DNA of 64,000 nucleotides from Xylophilus sp. Leaf220 (GCF_001421705.1 NZ_LMKO01000001.1:672170-736169), one strand, 5' to 3'. Numbered from the stretch's first letter, positions 10,108-19,301 are shown. Program-made: numbers and translations. The notes: a model not told the origin generated them from the sequence alone.

Positions 10108-11973
10108 TCAGCGCGCCCCGCGGACGAAGACGGGTGCGAAGGCGTGGCGTTCGATCTCCTGCAGCGTCGGCGATTCGCCGGCCCACAGCACCAGGGCCGG
10201 GCCGGGAAGGCCCAGCGACCGGTCCATCGCGCGGCACAGCTCGTAGCGGTCTTCGTCGTGCATGTCGGGCAGTTCGACGAACAGCAGGTAGGTGCGGCGG
10301 TACGGAAACTCCCGCAGGTTCTTGCGCACCAGCCAGGCCCGCGTCAACGGCGCATGGCGCTGCAGCCGGTTGCGGAGTTCCCCGAACTCGAAATCGTCCA
10401 GGTCGTGGCGGGCGATATCGACGAAGTACGGGGGCGCCGACAGTTCCTCCCAGGCACGCTCCTCGGCCTCGACCGACGCCTTGCGCCTTTCACGCCAGCG
10501 CTTCAGGGCTGCATCGTCGTGCAGCGCATGGGCGTCGCGTGCCTCCAGGTGCTCGACCGCCAGGTTGGCCGACCACCAGCGGTGGGCGGCGCTGGCGGCG
10601 AACAGGCGCTCCAGCAGCGCGAGGCTCTCGGCGCGCTGCGCCGGCGCCAGGCAGCAGGCCAGCCCCTGCAACGCGCGCGGATGGTCGGCGCTCAACTCCA
10701 GTGCGCGGCGGTAGTGGCGCTGCACATCGGCGCGGGGGTTCAGGCGGTAGCGCAGGTCGCCCAGCTCGGTCATCTCCTGGGCATTGTTGCGACCGATGGC
10801 CGCTTCCAGCGCCTCCGCCCGCTCGCGCAGCCGGTTCAGATAGGCGTGGTTCACCTTCCAGTCTTCTGCATGCTCCTTGCACCAGTCGCGGTCGAACCGG
10901 GCGATCCACTGTTCGGCGCGCGGCCCGAGCAACTCCAGCGCCGGGCGGCTCGACCACGCGGGCAGGTCGGCAGGCTGGTCCAGCGCCTCCAGCCGGTCGC
11001 GCAGTCCGGGGTGGGTGTCGTCGATGCTGCTGAAACGCCGCAGCGCCTCCTGCAGGGCCAGGCGGGCGAAACCGTCTTCCGGCGGCAGGGCGAGCAGGCG
11101 CTGCAATGCGCCGAACGGCCCCTGCGGCAGCGGGTGCAGCACCGCCGAATGCCAGTGCATCGGCCAGAACTCCTGAGACAGCCAGGCCGCCTTGACCTGG
11201 ATTTCCACCAGCGCCGCCGCCGCCATCGGCGCGCCCACGAGGCGGCCTGCGACGCGGTCGGCCTCGTATTCGTCCTGGCGCGCCAGGGCGAAGGTGCGGG
11301 CGGTGAAGCGGGGAAAGTACCAGCCCAGGAAGGCCTGGGTGGCGAAGGCGGCGGCGCTCTCGCTGCGGCGCATCGAATCGTGCAGCCGGCCCCAGCTCAG
11401 CCGGGTGCGGTAGATCCAGGCGCTCACCCGGCCGTGGTCGCCGCGCAGGTGGCCGTATTCGTGCGCCAGCACCGCCATCAGCCGGCCCTTGTCCAGCGCC
11501 ATCATCAACGGCAGGCCGACGACCAACTCGTTGATCGAGCCGCCGAACAGGCCGTAGCGCGGCCGCTGGCTCACGCAGGCGTTGAAGTCGCCGTCGAGGT
11601 AGACACGGTCGATCCGCGGGCCCTTGATCCTGGTGCGGATGCGCTCCAGCGCCTCGAACAACGCGGGCGCCTCCTCGGCGGTGACGGGTTGGCCCTCGGG
11701 CGCATCCAGCCGCTGCCACAGCGCCCGCAGCCCCGACCAGAGCAGGCCGCCGGCGAAGACTACCAGCCACAGCCAGCCCACGCGGAACCGCCCGCCGGCG
11801 ATCCACATCGACGCCACCCACCCCAGCAGGGCGCAGGCGACCAGCACGCAGCCCACCACCCACGCATAGCCCAGCGCGGCGAAGGCTACCACCTGCCGTC
11901 GGTAGGCCCTGCTGTTCTCGGCGCTGGCGTGTTCGCTCATGCGCGCCAGATGGATAAAGTCGGCCCTGTCCAT
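10108..11973 (-). CDS. M48-family membrane zinc metallopeptidase
   Basis: Probable membrane-anchored protease of the HtpX/Ste24 class. The 621-residue protein has two hydrophobic segments near residues 30-60 and 65-85, then the zinc motif HEYGH (residues 171-175) in AVLAHEYGHLRGDH. The downstream glutamate ligand is likely in the DEYEADRVAG stretch. The C-terminal 300 residues are helical and arginine-rich and could hold TPR-like repeats (LGDLRYRLNPRADVQRHYRRALELSADHPRAL is the best stretch, quoted here only by its ends: LGDLRYRL to DHPRAL). The start at 11973 (MDRADFIHLARMSEHA) is chosen from the break in coding character upstream. Physiological substrate unknown. Confidence 0.82.
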   Translation of the reverse strand: MDRADFIHLARMSEHASAENSRAYRRQVVAFAALGYAWVVGCVLVACALLGWVASMWIAGGRFRVGWLWLVVFAGGLLWSGLRALWQRLDAPEGQPVTAEEAPALFEALERIRTRIKGPRIDRVYLDGDFNACVSQRPRYGLFGGSINELVVGLPLMMALDKGRLMAVLAHEYGHLRGDHGRVSAWIYRTRLSWGRLHDSMRRSESAAAFATQAFLGWYFPRFTARTFALARQDEYEADRVAGRLVGAPMAAAALVEIQVKAAWLSQEFWPMHWHSAVLHPLPQGPFGALQRLLALPPEDGFARLALQEALRRFSSIDDTHPGLRDRLEALDQPADLPAWSSRPALELLGPRAEQWIARFDRDWCKEHAEDWKVNHAYLNRLRERAEALEAAIGRNNAQEMTELGDLRYRLNPRADVQRHYRRALELSADHPRALQGLACCLAPAQRAESLALLERLFAASAAHRWWSANLAVEHLEARDAHALHDDAALKRWRERRKASVEAEERAWEELSAPPYFVDIARHDLDDFEFGELRNRLQRHAPLTRAWLVRKNLREFPYRRTYLLFVELPDMHDEDRYELCRAMDRSLGLPGPALVLWAGESPTLQEIERHAFAPVFVRGAR

Positions 11974-12008
11974 ATTCCCACTCCCTGTTTTATCCGGGGA
12001 TCGTAGCC

Positions 12009-12248
12009 ATGACCGACGACCTTCCGAAGCCCGCCGGGCCGGCCCCGGGCACCTACCGTCACTACAAGGGCGGCCTGTACGAAGTGGTGGGCTGCGCCCG
12101 CCACAGCGAGACGCTGGAGCCGATGACCGTCTACCGCGCGCTCTACGGCGAGGGCGGCCTCTGGGTGCGTCCCGCCGCGATGTTCGCCGAGCAGGTGACG
12201 ATCGACGGCGTGCTGCAGCCGCGCTTCGCCCCGCTGGAGCCGGGCTAG
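12009..12248 (+). CDS. DUF1653 family protein
   Basis: A 79-residue cytoplasmic protein containing GTYRHYKGGLYEVVGCARHS and MTVYRALYGEGGLWVRP, the defining pattern of the DUF1653 family (a small SH3-like barrel of unknown function). It is divergent from the M48 peptidase gene with a 35-bp gap. It ends 3 bp before the convergent histidine kinase gene, so there is no space for separate terminators. Confidence 0.85.
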   Translation: MTDDLPKPAGPAPGTYRHYKGGLYEVVGCARHSETLEPMTVYRALYGEGGLWVRPAAMFAEQVTIDGVLQPRFAPLEPG

Positions 12249-12251
12249 CCT

Positions 12252-13490
12252 TCAGCCGCCCGGCCCGGCCGCCAGCACCCGCCCGTCGCGCGGCAACGCC
12301 AGCGTGGCGACGAGGCCGCCCGAGGGCCGGTTGCGCAGCATCAGCCGGCCGCCGTGTCGTACCGCGATGTCGTGCGCGATCGACAGGCCCAGCCCCACGC
12401 CGCCCGAGTGCCGGTTGCGCGAAGCGTCCAGCCGGTAGAACGGCGCCATCACCTTCTCCAGTTCGGCTTCGGGGATGCCAGGGCCGGAGTCGGCGACCTC
12501 GATGCGCACGCCCGCGGGGCCGTCGTGCAGGGCGATGTCGGCGCTGCCGCCGTAGCGGATCGCGTTCTCCACCAGGTTGGAGACGCAGCGGCGCAGGGCC
12601 AGCGGCTGCACCCGCAGCGGTGCCGCGGTGCCGGCGACGCGCACCGCGTGGCCGGCGTCGCACAGGTCGTCGGCGATGCTCGTCAGCAGCGCCGGCAGGT
12701 CGAGCGGCTCGTGCGGCTCGGGATCGGCCTCGCCGGCCAGATAGTCGAGGGTCGAGCGGATCATCGCGTCCATCTCGCGGATGTCGCGGCCGAAGCTCTC
12801 GCGGTCGGCCGCATGCTCCAGCACCTCGGCGCGCAGCCGCAAGCGGGTGAGCGGCGTGCGCAGGTCGTGGGACACGGCGGCGACGAAGCGGTTGCGGTCG
12901 TCGAGCTGCCGGCGGATCTGCGCCTGCATGCCGTTGAACACCCGGGTGGCCTCCCGGCATTCCACCGTGCCGTCCTCGGCCAGCGGCGCGCGGTGGATGT
13001 CGCGGCCCAGCTCCCGGGCCGCGGCCGCCAGCCGGCGGACTGGCTGCGACAGCCAGCGCGCGCCCACCCAGGCGGCCAGCAGCAGCGCGAGCAGGCGCAC
13101 GCCGATGTCCATCACCAGGCCCGGATAGCCGAAGGGCCCGCCGGCCGGCGGTGGCCCGCCGCGGATATCGGCGGGGCGCGCCCCCGGCGGTGGGAATGGC
13201 GGCGGCGCTTCGCCGGCCCGCGGCGGCCGCAGGCCGGCCATGCCATCCGCCGGCGCGCCCGGCGGCGGCTGCGGCATCGCCGGCGGCGCGCCGCCGCCCT
13301 GCCGCGGACCGGCCGGCCCCTCGGGCCGCAGCTCGACCAGCAGGGTCAGCGCCAGCAGATGGCTGGCGAGCGCGGTCACGAACAGCAGCAGCACCAGCCG
13401 GCCGAACAGCGTGGCCGGGAGCAGGCGTTCGACGTGGGCCGCCAGGGCCTGCCGGCCTGTCCGCAGCGGAGGCGCCTCGGCAGTCGTCAC
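12252..13490 (-). CDS. Sensor histidine kinase (EnvZ/CusS type)
   Basis: Inner-membrane sensor of a two-component system. The 412 residues hold TM1 (about 30-52), a periplasmic loop of about 70 residues extremely rich in proline and glycine (about 55-122), TM2 (about 124-143), HAMP (about 144-198), and the HisKA H-box AAVSHDLRTPL with phospho-acceptor His208. The N-box NLVENAIRYGG (305-315) and G-box DSGPGIP (334-340) follow. It lies 27 bp downstream of its regulator on the same strand. The loop has no recognisable ligand-binding fold and is an unusual sensor. Confidence 0.9.
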   Translation of the reverse strand: MTTAEAPPLRTGRQALAAHVERLLPATLFGRLVLLLFVTALASHLLALTLLVELRPEGPAGPRQGGGAPPAMPQPPPGAPADGMAGLRPPRAGEAPPPFPPPGARPADIRGGPPPAGGPFGYPGLVMDIGVRLLALLLAAWVGARWLSQPVRRLAAAARELGRDIHRAPLAEDGTVECREATRVFNGMQAQIRRQLDDRNRFVAAVSHDLRTPLTRLRLRAEVLEHAADRESFGRDIREMDAMIRSTLDYLAGEADPEPHEPLDLPALLTSIADDLCDAGHAVRVAGTAAPLRVQPLALRRCVSNLVENAIRYGGSADIALHDGPAGVRIEVADSGPGIPEAELEKVMAPFYRLDASRNRHSGGVGLGLSIAHDIAVRHGGRLMLRNRPSGGLVATLALPRDGRVLAAGPGG

Positions 13491-13517
13491 CGGATGAGGA
13501 CAAGCGCCGCGCGGCCG

Positions 13518-14231
13518 TCAGGCATGCACCGACTGCGCATCGAAGATGTAGCCGGCGCCGCGCACCGTCTTGATGAGCGCCGGCGCGTCTGCCCCGCCGC
13601 CCAGTTTCTGCCGCAGGCGCGAGACCAGCAGGTCGATGCTGCGCTCGAACGCGTCCATGCTGCGGCCGCGGGCCTGCTCCATCAGCTGGTCGCGGGTCAT
13701 GAGCCGGCGGGGCGAGGCCAGGAACACGCTCAGCAGCCGGAACTCGGCATTCGACAGCGGCACCACCACGCCCTGCGGCGACACCAGCCGCCGCTCCTGT
13801 CGGTGCATCGCCCAGCCGTCGAAGCGGGCCACGTCCTGCAGCGGCCCCTCGGGCGAGGCGGCGACGCGGCGCAGCACCGTCTGGATGCGGGCCACCAGCT
13901 CGCGCGGCTCGAAAGGCTTGGCCATGTAGTCGTCGGCCCCGATCTCGAGTCCCAGCACCCGGTCGAAGGCATGGCCGCGGGCGGTCAGCATGATGATCGG
14001 CACCGGCGACGCCGCGCGCACCTCGCGGGCCAGGGCCAGGCCGTCGGTGCCGGGCAGCATGATGTCGAGCACCAGCAGCGCGATCGGATGGCGGGCCATC
14101 TGCTGGCGCATCCCGTCGCCGTCGGCGGCGACGTGCACCACGAGGCCGAAGCGGGCGAGGTAGCCGCGCAGGAGGGTGGTGATGTCCTCGTCGTCGTCGA
14201 CGACCAGGATCTGGGGGGCTGCGGTTTTCAT
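13518..14231 (-). CDS. OmpR-family response regulator
   Basis: A 237-residue cytoplasmic regulator. The receiver domain has acidic residues DDDED (12-16), the phospho-acceptor Asp56 in LLVLDIMLPG and the conserved Lys105 in YMAKPFEP. The C-terminal winged-helix DNA-binding domain (about 140-235) contains LSNAEFRLLSVFLASP and the recognition-helix region SIDLLVSRLRQKLG. It is first in the operon with the histidine kinase and divergent from the EF-hand gene. Confidence 0.93.
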   Translation of the reverse strand: MKTAAPQILVVDDDEDITTLLRGYLARFGLVVHVAADGDGMRQQMARHPIALLVLDIMLPGTDGLALAREVRAASPVPIIMLTARGHAFDRVLGLEIGADDYMAKPFEPRELVARIQTVLRRVAASPEGPLQDVARFDGWAMHRQERRLVSPQGVVVPLSNAEFRLLSVFLASPRRLMTRDQLMEQARGRSMDAFERSIDLLVSRLRQKLGGGADAPALIKTVRGAGYIFDAQSVHA

Positions 14232-14324
14232 GGCGGTGATCCGCCGCAATGTACACCCGCCGCCGCGCCGCGAACGCCCGAGAAGCGCGGCCGGCGCGGG
14301 CCAGTTCGCGGCCTCGAAGGGCCC

Positions 14325-14346
14325 TGTGTATCGGCTTCGGTACACA
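14325..14346. promoter_or_regulatory. Inverted repeat in the regulator/EF-hand divergent gap
   Basis: TGTGTA and TACACA arms separated by ten bases, inside the 210-bp gap between the response regulator start (14231, minus) and the EF-hand gene start (14442, plus). It is a candidate operator for the adjacent regulator. OmpR-type proteins more often bind direct repeats, so this is only a lead. Confidence 0.35.
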
Positions 14347-14441
14347 GCGGACAAGAACGCTTTACCCCCCGTTTCCAGAATCGTCGCATCGCCCCGCGGC
14401 GCCCCTGCCGCCAGCATCCACTCCGGAAAGGACCACCCCCC

Positions 14442-15593
14442 ATGACCACCATCAGCGGAGCCGGCAGCAGCACCGGCCGCGACTGGGCCGCCCTGCAGGC
14501 CGCGCGCCAGGCGCAGCGCAGCCAGATGCAGGATGCGATGTTCGCCAGGACCGATGCCGACGGCAGCGGTACGGTGGACGGCACCGAGCTGCAGGGCCTG
14601 CTGCAAGGGGCCGCCAAGGCCGGCGGCACCAGCAGCAACGCCACCGCCGGTGCCGCTGCCGCCGAAGACCTGGTGAGCAAATTCGGCACCAACGGCACCC
14701 TCGACAAGGACCAGCTGGCCAAGGCGATGGAAAGCCTGATGCCGCAGCGCTCGACCATGGACTTCGCCCAGGCGCGCAGCACCGCCGCGACCGGCAGCAC
14801 CGGCACTACGGCAGCCCGCGGCAGCGCCGGCGACGACCTGTTCGGCAAGGTCGACACCGACGGCAGCGGCGGCCCGAGCGCCACCGAGTTCCAGGCGTTG
14901 CAGGACCGGATGTCGGGCAGCACGGGCGCGTCCACGTCCTCCGCGTCGTCCGCCTCCGGCACCGATGCGGGCGAGCAGTTCGCCAAGCTCGACACCGATG
15001 GCGACGGCACGTTGAGCGCGGCCGAATTCGACGCCGGCCGGCCCTCCGATGCCGGCGGCCGGACGGCCGGTGCGCAAGGCGGAGCCGGCGCCATGCCACC
15101 CCCACCGGGCGGCGCGGGCGGTCCGCCCGGCGCCGGCGGCGCGAGCGCATCTGCCAGCACCACCTACGACCCGCTCGACACCAACGAGGACGGCACCGTG
15201 TCCGCCGCCGAGCGCATGGCCGCCACCACGACCGATGCCACCACCACCGGCGCGACCGCCTCCACCACCGGCACCGCGGCCGCCACCGGCAGCAGCACCG
15301 ATCCGCTGCAGGCGCTGTTCAAGGCGGTGGACGGCGATGGCGACGGCCGCATCGGCCGCGAGGAGGCCGAGGTGCTGTCGCAGAAGATCACCGACGCGCT
15401 GACCGCGTTGAGCGCGGGTGGCACCGCCACGGCCGACGGCAGCGACGGCACCGACACCGGCCGCAACGGCGGTCGCCGTGGCTTCGACCTGTCGCAGCTG
15501 GCGCAACTGGTCCTCAAGCAGTACGAGCAGGTGGGCGCGGCCGGCGGCGGCACCGCGAGCACTACCGGCGCGACCCTCAGCGCCGTCGCCTGA
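14442..15593 (+). CDS. EF-hand calcium-binding protein
   Basis: A 383-residue, alanine/threonine/glycine-rich protein with at least five EF-hand loops. They begin at D38 (DADGSGTVDGTE), D138 (DTDGSGGPSATE), D184 (DTDGDGTLSAAE), D246 (DTNEDGTVSAAE) and D297 (DGDGDGRIGREE), joined by low-complexity linkers. A further degenerate site may lie near residue 84. No Sec signal peptide is visible, so it is cytosolic or secreted by another route. The second loop ends in GGPSATE instead of a canonical hydrophobic at position 8 and may bind weakly. The gene is divergent from a two-component regulator, suggesting calcium-linked control. The function beyond calcium binding is unknown. Confidence 0.85.
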   Translation: MTTISGAGSSTGRDWAALQAARQAQRSQMQDAMFARTDADGSGTVDGTELQGLLQGAAKAGGTSSNATAGAAAAEDLVSKFGTNGTLDKDQLAKAMESLMPQRSTMDFAQARSTAATGSTGTTAARGSAGDDLFGKVDTDGSGGPSATEFQALQDRMSGSTGASTSSASSASGTDAGEQFAKLDTDGDGTLSAAEFDAGRPSDAGGRTAGAQGGAGAMPPPPGGAGGPPGAGGASASASTTYDPLDTNEDGTVSAAERMAATTTDATTTGATASTTGTAAATGSSTDPLQALFKAVDGDGDGRIGREEAEVLSQKITDALTALSAGGTATADGSDGTDTGRNGGRRGFDLSQLAQLVLKQYEQVGAAGGGTASTTGATLSAVA

Positions 15594-15625
15594 CCGCCGC
15601 GCAGCACGCCACGGCGTTCTCGGGT

Positions 15626-15682
15626 AAAAAGTGCCCACAGCCGGCGACCGGCGCCGGCCTCATGCTATCCAATCGATAGCAG
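15626..15682 (+). repeat. Two-hairpin dispersed repeat, copy 1
   Basis: An A-rich box (AAAAAGTGCC), hairpin 1 (GCCGGCG, five-base loop, CGCCGGC, 15640-15658) and hairpin 2 (GCTATC, CAATC, GATAGC, 15664-15680). It lies between the convergent EF-hand and purN genes. The purN stop codon TAG (15665-15667, minus) and its last five codons (LLSIG) are made from hairpin 2. Other copies are at 34225-34282, 57030-57087 and 61309-61362. Confidence 0.85.
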
Positions 15683-16252
15683 ATCGGCCAACACCCGGGG
15701 ATACAGCAGGTGCTCCTGCGTCACCACCCGGGCCGCCAGCGCCTCGGCCGTGTCGCCCGGCAGCACCGGCACCACCGCCTGGCCCAGGATCGGGCCCAGG
15801 TCCAGCTCGGCCGTCACCCGGTGCACCGTGGCGCCGGCGAAGGCGCAGCCGGCGGCGATCGCCCGGGCGTGGGTCTGCAGGCCGGGGAAGGCGGGCAGCA
15901 AGGAGGGGTGGATGTTGACCATCCGGCCGTCGTAGCGGGCGACGAAGCCGGGCGTAAGGATGCGCATGAAGCCGGCCAGCACCACCAGCGCCGGCGCGTG
16001 CAGGTCGATCGCCGCGGCCAGCGCCGTGTCGAAGTCCTCGCGGCTCGCATAGGCCTTGTGGTCGAGCGCCGCGGTGGCGATGCCCTGCTCCGCCGCCCAG
16101 GCCAGGCCGGGTGCGTCGGCCTTGTTGCTGACCACCGCCGCCACCCGGGCCCCGAAGCGGCCTCGCCAGTCCTCGCGTTCCGCCGCCCGCACGATGGCCC
16201 GCATGTTGGAGCCGGCGCCGGAGATCAGAATCACGAGGTTTTGGTTTTTCAT
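15665..16252 (-). CDS. purN: Phosphoribosylglycinamide formyltransferase (GAR transformylase)
   Basis: Third step of purine synthesis: transfers formyl from 10-formyl-THF to GAR. The 195-residue protein begins [20 protein letters not shown] (phosphate-binding GSN) and has [12 protein letters not shown] with the catalytic histidine (about 108). The [17 protein letters not shown] segment carries the catalytic aspartate (about 145). All family active-site residues are visible. The start at 16252 is set by the conserved N-terminus; its codon overlaps a possible plus-strand ATG of the next gene. The C-terminal five residues come from a dispersed repeat. Confidence 0.96.
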   Translation of the reverse strand: MKNQNLVILISGAGSNMRAIVRAAEREDWRGRFGARVAAVVSNKADAPGLAWAAEQGIATAALDHKAYASREDFDTALAAAIDLHAPALVVLAGFMRILTPGFVARYDGRMVNIHPSLLPAFPGLQTHARAIAAGCAFAGATVHRVTAELDLGPILGQAVVPVLPGDTAEALAARVVTQEHLLYPRVLADLLSIG

Positions 16253-16265
16253 GTGGGCCGGCATT

Positions 16266-16919
16266 ATGGCAATCAGACCTCTCTCTCTTCTCGAACAGCG
16301 CGTGCTCGGCACGTTGATGGAAAAGGCACGCACCGTGCCCGACAGCTATCCGCTGACGCTCAACGCGGTCGTCTCGGGCTGCAACCAGAAATCCAGCCGC
16401 GAGCCGGCGATGCAGGTGACCGACGGCGAGGCGCAGGAGGCGCTCGACGAACTCAAGCGCCTGAGCCTGGTCTTCGAGACCAGCGGCGGCCGCGCGACGC
16501 GGTACGAGCACAACTTCGAGCGCGCCTATGCGGTGCCCGGCGCGGCCGCCGCCCTGCTCGGCCTGCTGATGCTGCGCGGCCCGCAGACCGCCGGCGAGTT
16601 GCGCATCCACGCCGAGCGCTGGCACCGCTTCGCCGACATCGGATCGGTCGAGGCGTTCCTGGACGAACTGGCCGAGCGCACGGAAGAAAAAGGCGGGTCG
16701 CTGGTGCTGCGCCTGCCCCGCGCACCGGGGGCCCGCGAGGCGCGCTGGGTGCAGCTGGTCGGTGGCCCGGTCGACGTGCAGAGCTATGCGCAGGCGGGGC
16801 CCGCCGACGGCGCCGCGCCCGCGACCGGCCTGGCCGCGCGGGTCGAGGCGCTGGAGGCGGCGGTCGCCGCGCTGCAGGCCGAACTGGCCGGACTCCGCGG
16901 CGACCGAGCGCCGGGCTGA
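16266..16919 (+). CDS. YceH-family (DUF480) protein
   Basis: A 217-residue protein of the DUF480 family, built of two winged-helix-like halves. The conserved opening ([20 protein letters not shown]... [20 protein letters not shown]) and the second module ([19 protein letters not shown]) are clear. A predicted C-terminal coiled-coil (about 190-212, [19 protein letters not shown]) follows. Molecular function is not established. Its ATG lies 13 bases from the purN start on the other strand, so each gene's ribosome site lies at or within the other's first codons. An alternative ATG at 16251 would make the two start codons overlap. Confidence 0.88.
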   Translation: MAIRPLSLLEQRVLGTLMEKARTVPDSYPLTLNAVVSGCNQKSSREPAMQVTDGEAQEALDELKRLSLVFETSGGRATRYEHNFERAYAVPGAAAALLGLLMLRGPQTAGELRIHAERWHRFADIGSVEAFLDELAERTEEKGGSLVLRLPRAPGAREARWVQLVGGPVDVQSYAQAGPADGAAPATGLAARVEALEAAVAALQAELAGLRGDRAPG

Positions 16920-16994
16920 GCACCCTTGTCGCAGCCCGGACACGGGCATGCGAACGACCGTGCTAAAAACCCGTCGATCGACAGGAGACAACCG

Positions 16995-18176
16995 ATGGAT
17001 TTGGCATTCACCCCCGAAGAACAGGCGTTCCGCGAGGAGATCCGCACCTGGGTGCGCGACAACCTGCCCGCCGACATCGCGCACAAGGTTCACCACGCGG
17101 TCGACCTGACCCGCGACGACATGCAGCGCTGGGCCAGGATCCTGGGCAAGAAGGGCTGGCTGGGCTACGGCTGGCCCAAGGAATTCGGCGGCCCGGGCTG
17201 GACGGCGATCCAGAAGCACCTGTTCGAGGAAGAAACCGCCCTGGCCGGTGCGCCGCGCATCGTGCCCTTCGGCCCGGTGATGGTGGCGCCGGTGATCATG
17301 GCCTTCGGCACGCCGGAGCAGCACAAGCGCTTCCTGCCCGGCATTGCCAGCGGCGAGGTGTGGTGGAGCCAGGGCTACAGCGAGCCGGGCTCGGGCTCCG
17401 ACCTGGCGTCGCTCAAGACCCGCGCCGAGCGCAAGGGCGACAAGTACATCGTCAACGGCCAGAAGACGTGGACCACCCTCGGCCAGTACGGCGACTGGAT
17501 GTTCAACCTGGTGCGCACCGGCACCGAGGGCAAGCCCCAGGCCGGCATCAGCTTTTTGCTGATCGACATGAAATCGCCCGGCGTGACGGTGCGGCCGATC
17601 AAGCTGCTCGACGGCAGCGTCGAGGTCAACGAGGTCTTCTTCGACAACGTCGAGGTGCCGGCCGACCAGCTGATCGGCGAGGAAAACAAGGGCTGGACCT
17701 ACGCCAAGCACCTGCTGAGCCACGAGCGCACCAACATCGCCGACGTGAACCGCGCCAAGCGGGAACTGGAGCGCCTGAAGCGCATCGCCCAGGCCGAAGG
17801 CGTCTGGGACGACATGCGCTTTCGCGACCAGATCGCGCTGCTGGAGGTGGACGTGGTGGCGCTCGAGATGCTGGTACTGCGGGTGCTCTCGGCCGAGAAA
17901 TCGGGCCGCAACGCGCTCGACATCGCCGGCCTGCTCAAGATCAAGGGCAGCGAGATCCAGCAGCGCTACACCGAGCTGATGATGCTGGCCGCCGGCCCGC
18001 TCAGCCTGCCCTTCATCCGCGAGGCGATGGAGGCCGGCTGGCAGGGCGATTTCCCCGGCGGCGACGTGTCGCACGCCCCGCTGGCCGCCAACTACTTCAA
18101 CATGCGCAAGACAACCATCTACGGCGGATCCAACGAAGTGCAGCGCAACATCGTCGCGCAGACGGTCCTAGGCTAA
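16995..18176 (+). CDS. Acyl-CoA dehydrogenase, pimeloyl-CoA dehydrogenase large-subunit type
   Basis: FAD-dependent enzyme for the first oxidation step of acyl-CoA degradation. The 393-residue protein shows the N-terminal helical domain (MDLAFTPEEQAFREEIR), the FAD/substrate motif GYSEPGSGSDLASLKT (about 122-137), GQKTWTTLGQYGDW (about 150-165) and the C-terminal YGGSNEVQRNIVAQ motif. It matches the long-type partner seen in two-subunit PimCD-like dehydrogenases. A GGAG site precedes the ATG. The second subunit follows after 9 bp. The chain preference is inferred from resemblance only. Confidence 0.88.
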   Translation: MDLAFTPEEQAFREEIRTWVRDNLPADIAHKVHHAVDLTRDDMQRWARILGKKGWLGYGWPKEFGGPGWTAIQKHLFEEETALAGAPRIVPFGPVMVAPVIMAFGTPEQHKRFLPGIASGEVWWSQGYSEPGSGSDLASLKTRAERKGDKYIVNGQKTWTTLGQYGDWMFNLVRTGTEGKPQAGISFLLIDMKSPGVTVRPIKLLDGSVEVNEVFFDNVEVPADQLIGEENKGWTYAKHLLSHERTNIADVNRAKRELERLKRIAQAEGVWDDMRFRDQIALLEVDVVALEMLVLRVLSAEKSGRNALDIAGLLKIKGSEIQQRYTELMMLAAGPLSLPFIREAMEAGWQGDFPGGDVSHAPLAANYFNMRKTTIYGGSNEVQRNIVAQTVLG

Positions 18177-18185
18177 GGAGAAGAT

Positions 18186-19301
18186 ATGGATTTCGATTTT
18201 TCCGACGACCAGGAACAGCTGCGCGACGCGGTGCGCCGCTGGGTGGACAAGGGCTACGGCTTCGAGCGCCGGCGCGGCATCGTGGCCGAGGGCGGCTTCT
18301 CGCGCGAGGCTTATGGCGAGCTGGCCGAGCTGGGCCTGGCCGGCCTCTACATCGCCGAGGAACACGGCGGCCTGGGTTTCGGCCCGGTCGACGGCATGGT
18401 GGTGCTGGAGGAACTGGGCCGCGGCATCGTGCTGGAGCCGCTGGCCCAGACGCTGATCGTCTCGGGCGTGCTGGGCGCCTACGGCACCGATGCAACCAAG
18501 GCCGCCTGGCTGCCCAAGATCGCCACCGGCGAGGCGCTGGTCGTGCTGGCCCACCAGGAGCGCAAGGCGCGCTACCGCCTCGATGTCTGCGAGGCGAAAG
18601 CGGTCGCAGCCGGCGACGGATACCGGCTCACTGCTAGCAAAAGCATCGTGCCGGCCGGCGACGCCGCCGACGCCTGGCTGGTACCTGCGCAGCTCGACGG
18701 GAAGATCGCCCTGTTCGTGGTCGAGCGCGGCGCGACCGGCGCCACCGCCACCGGCTACCTGACGCAGGACGGCAGCCGCGCCGCGGAAGTCGCGCTCGCC
18801 GACACGCCCGCCCAGCTGGCGGTGCAGGACGGCCTGACGGCGTTGCGGCACGCGGCCGACATCGGCATCGCCTCGGCCTGCGCCGAAGCGGTGGGCACGA
18901 TGGACAAGGCGGTGGCGCTGACGGTCGAGTACCTCAACACCCGCAAGCAGTTCGGCGTGGCGATCGGCAGTTTCCAGGCGCTGCGCCACCGCCTCGCCGA
19001 CATGAAGATGCAGCTGGAGCTGGCCCGCTCGATGGGCTACTACGCCACGCTGAAGCTGGACGCGCCGGCCGAGGAGCGCGGCCGCGCCCTCGCACGCGCC
19101 AAGGTGCAGCTGGGCCAGTCGATGCGCTTCGTGGGCCAGCAGTCGGTGCAGCTGCACGGCGGCATCGGCATGACCGACGAGTACATCGCCAGCCATTACT
19201 TCAAGCGGCTGACGCAGCTGGAGATGACCTTCGGCGACACCCTGCACCACCTGGGCGAGGTGTCGGCCCGGATGCAGGACACCGCCGGCGTCTTCGCCTG
19301 A
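18186..19301 (+). CDS. Acyl-CoA dehydrogenase, pimeloyl-CoA dehydrogenase small-subunit type
   Basis: A 371-residue acyl-CoA dehydrogenase homologue that probably forms a heteromer with the preceding gene product. The N-terminal domain (MDFDFSDDQEQLRDAVRRWV) and ELGLAGLYIAEEHGGLGFGP are clear. The middle beta domain lacks the typical S-E-P-x-x-G-S-D flavin motif, and the C-terminal domain has LNTRKQFGVAIGSFQALRHR and LHGGIGMTDEY. Loss of the middle motif is usual for the non-FAD-contacting partner. A GGAG sits just before the ATG. The unit ends at the terminator at 19336. Confidence 0.85.
   Translation: MDFDFSDDQEQLRDAVRRWVDKGYGFERRRGIVAEGGFSREAYGELAELGLAGLYIAEEHGGLGFGPVDGMVVLEELGRGIVLEPLAQTLIVSGVLGAYGTDATKAAWLPKIATGEALVVLAHQERKARYRLDVCEAKAVAAGDGYRLTASKSIVPAGDAADAWLVPAQLDGKIALFVVERGATGATATGYLTQDGSRAAEVALADTPAQLAVQDGLTALRHAADIGIASACAEAVGTMDKAVALTVEYLNTRKQFGVAIGSFQALRHRLADMKMQLELARSMGYYATLKLDAPAEERGRALARAKVQLGQSMRFVGQQSVQLHGGIGMTDEYIASHYFKRLTQLEMTFGDTLHHLGEVSARMQDTAGVFA

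Noticed and set aside
10108-14256. A 1382-codon minus-strand frame spanning the protease and the two-component genes as one giant protein
   Set aside because: Only its last 621 codons (from 11973) look like a protein; the upstream part is the out-of-frame shadow of the kinase and regulator genes.
14442-15593. The EF-hand gene as an internal tandem-repeat or collagen-like artefact
   Set aside because: Linkers are low-complexity, but the EF-hand loops are regularly spaced with correct acidic positions, so it is a real coding gene.
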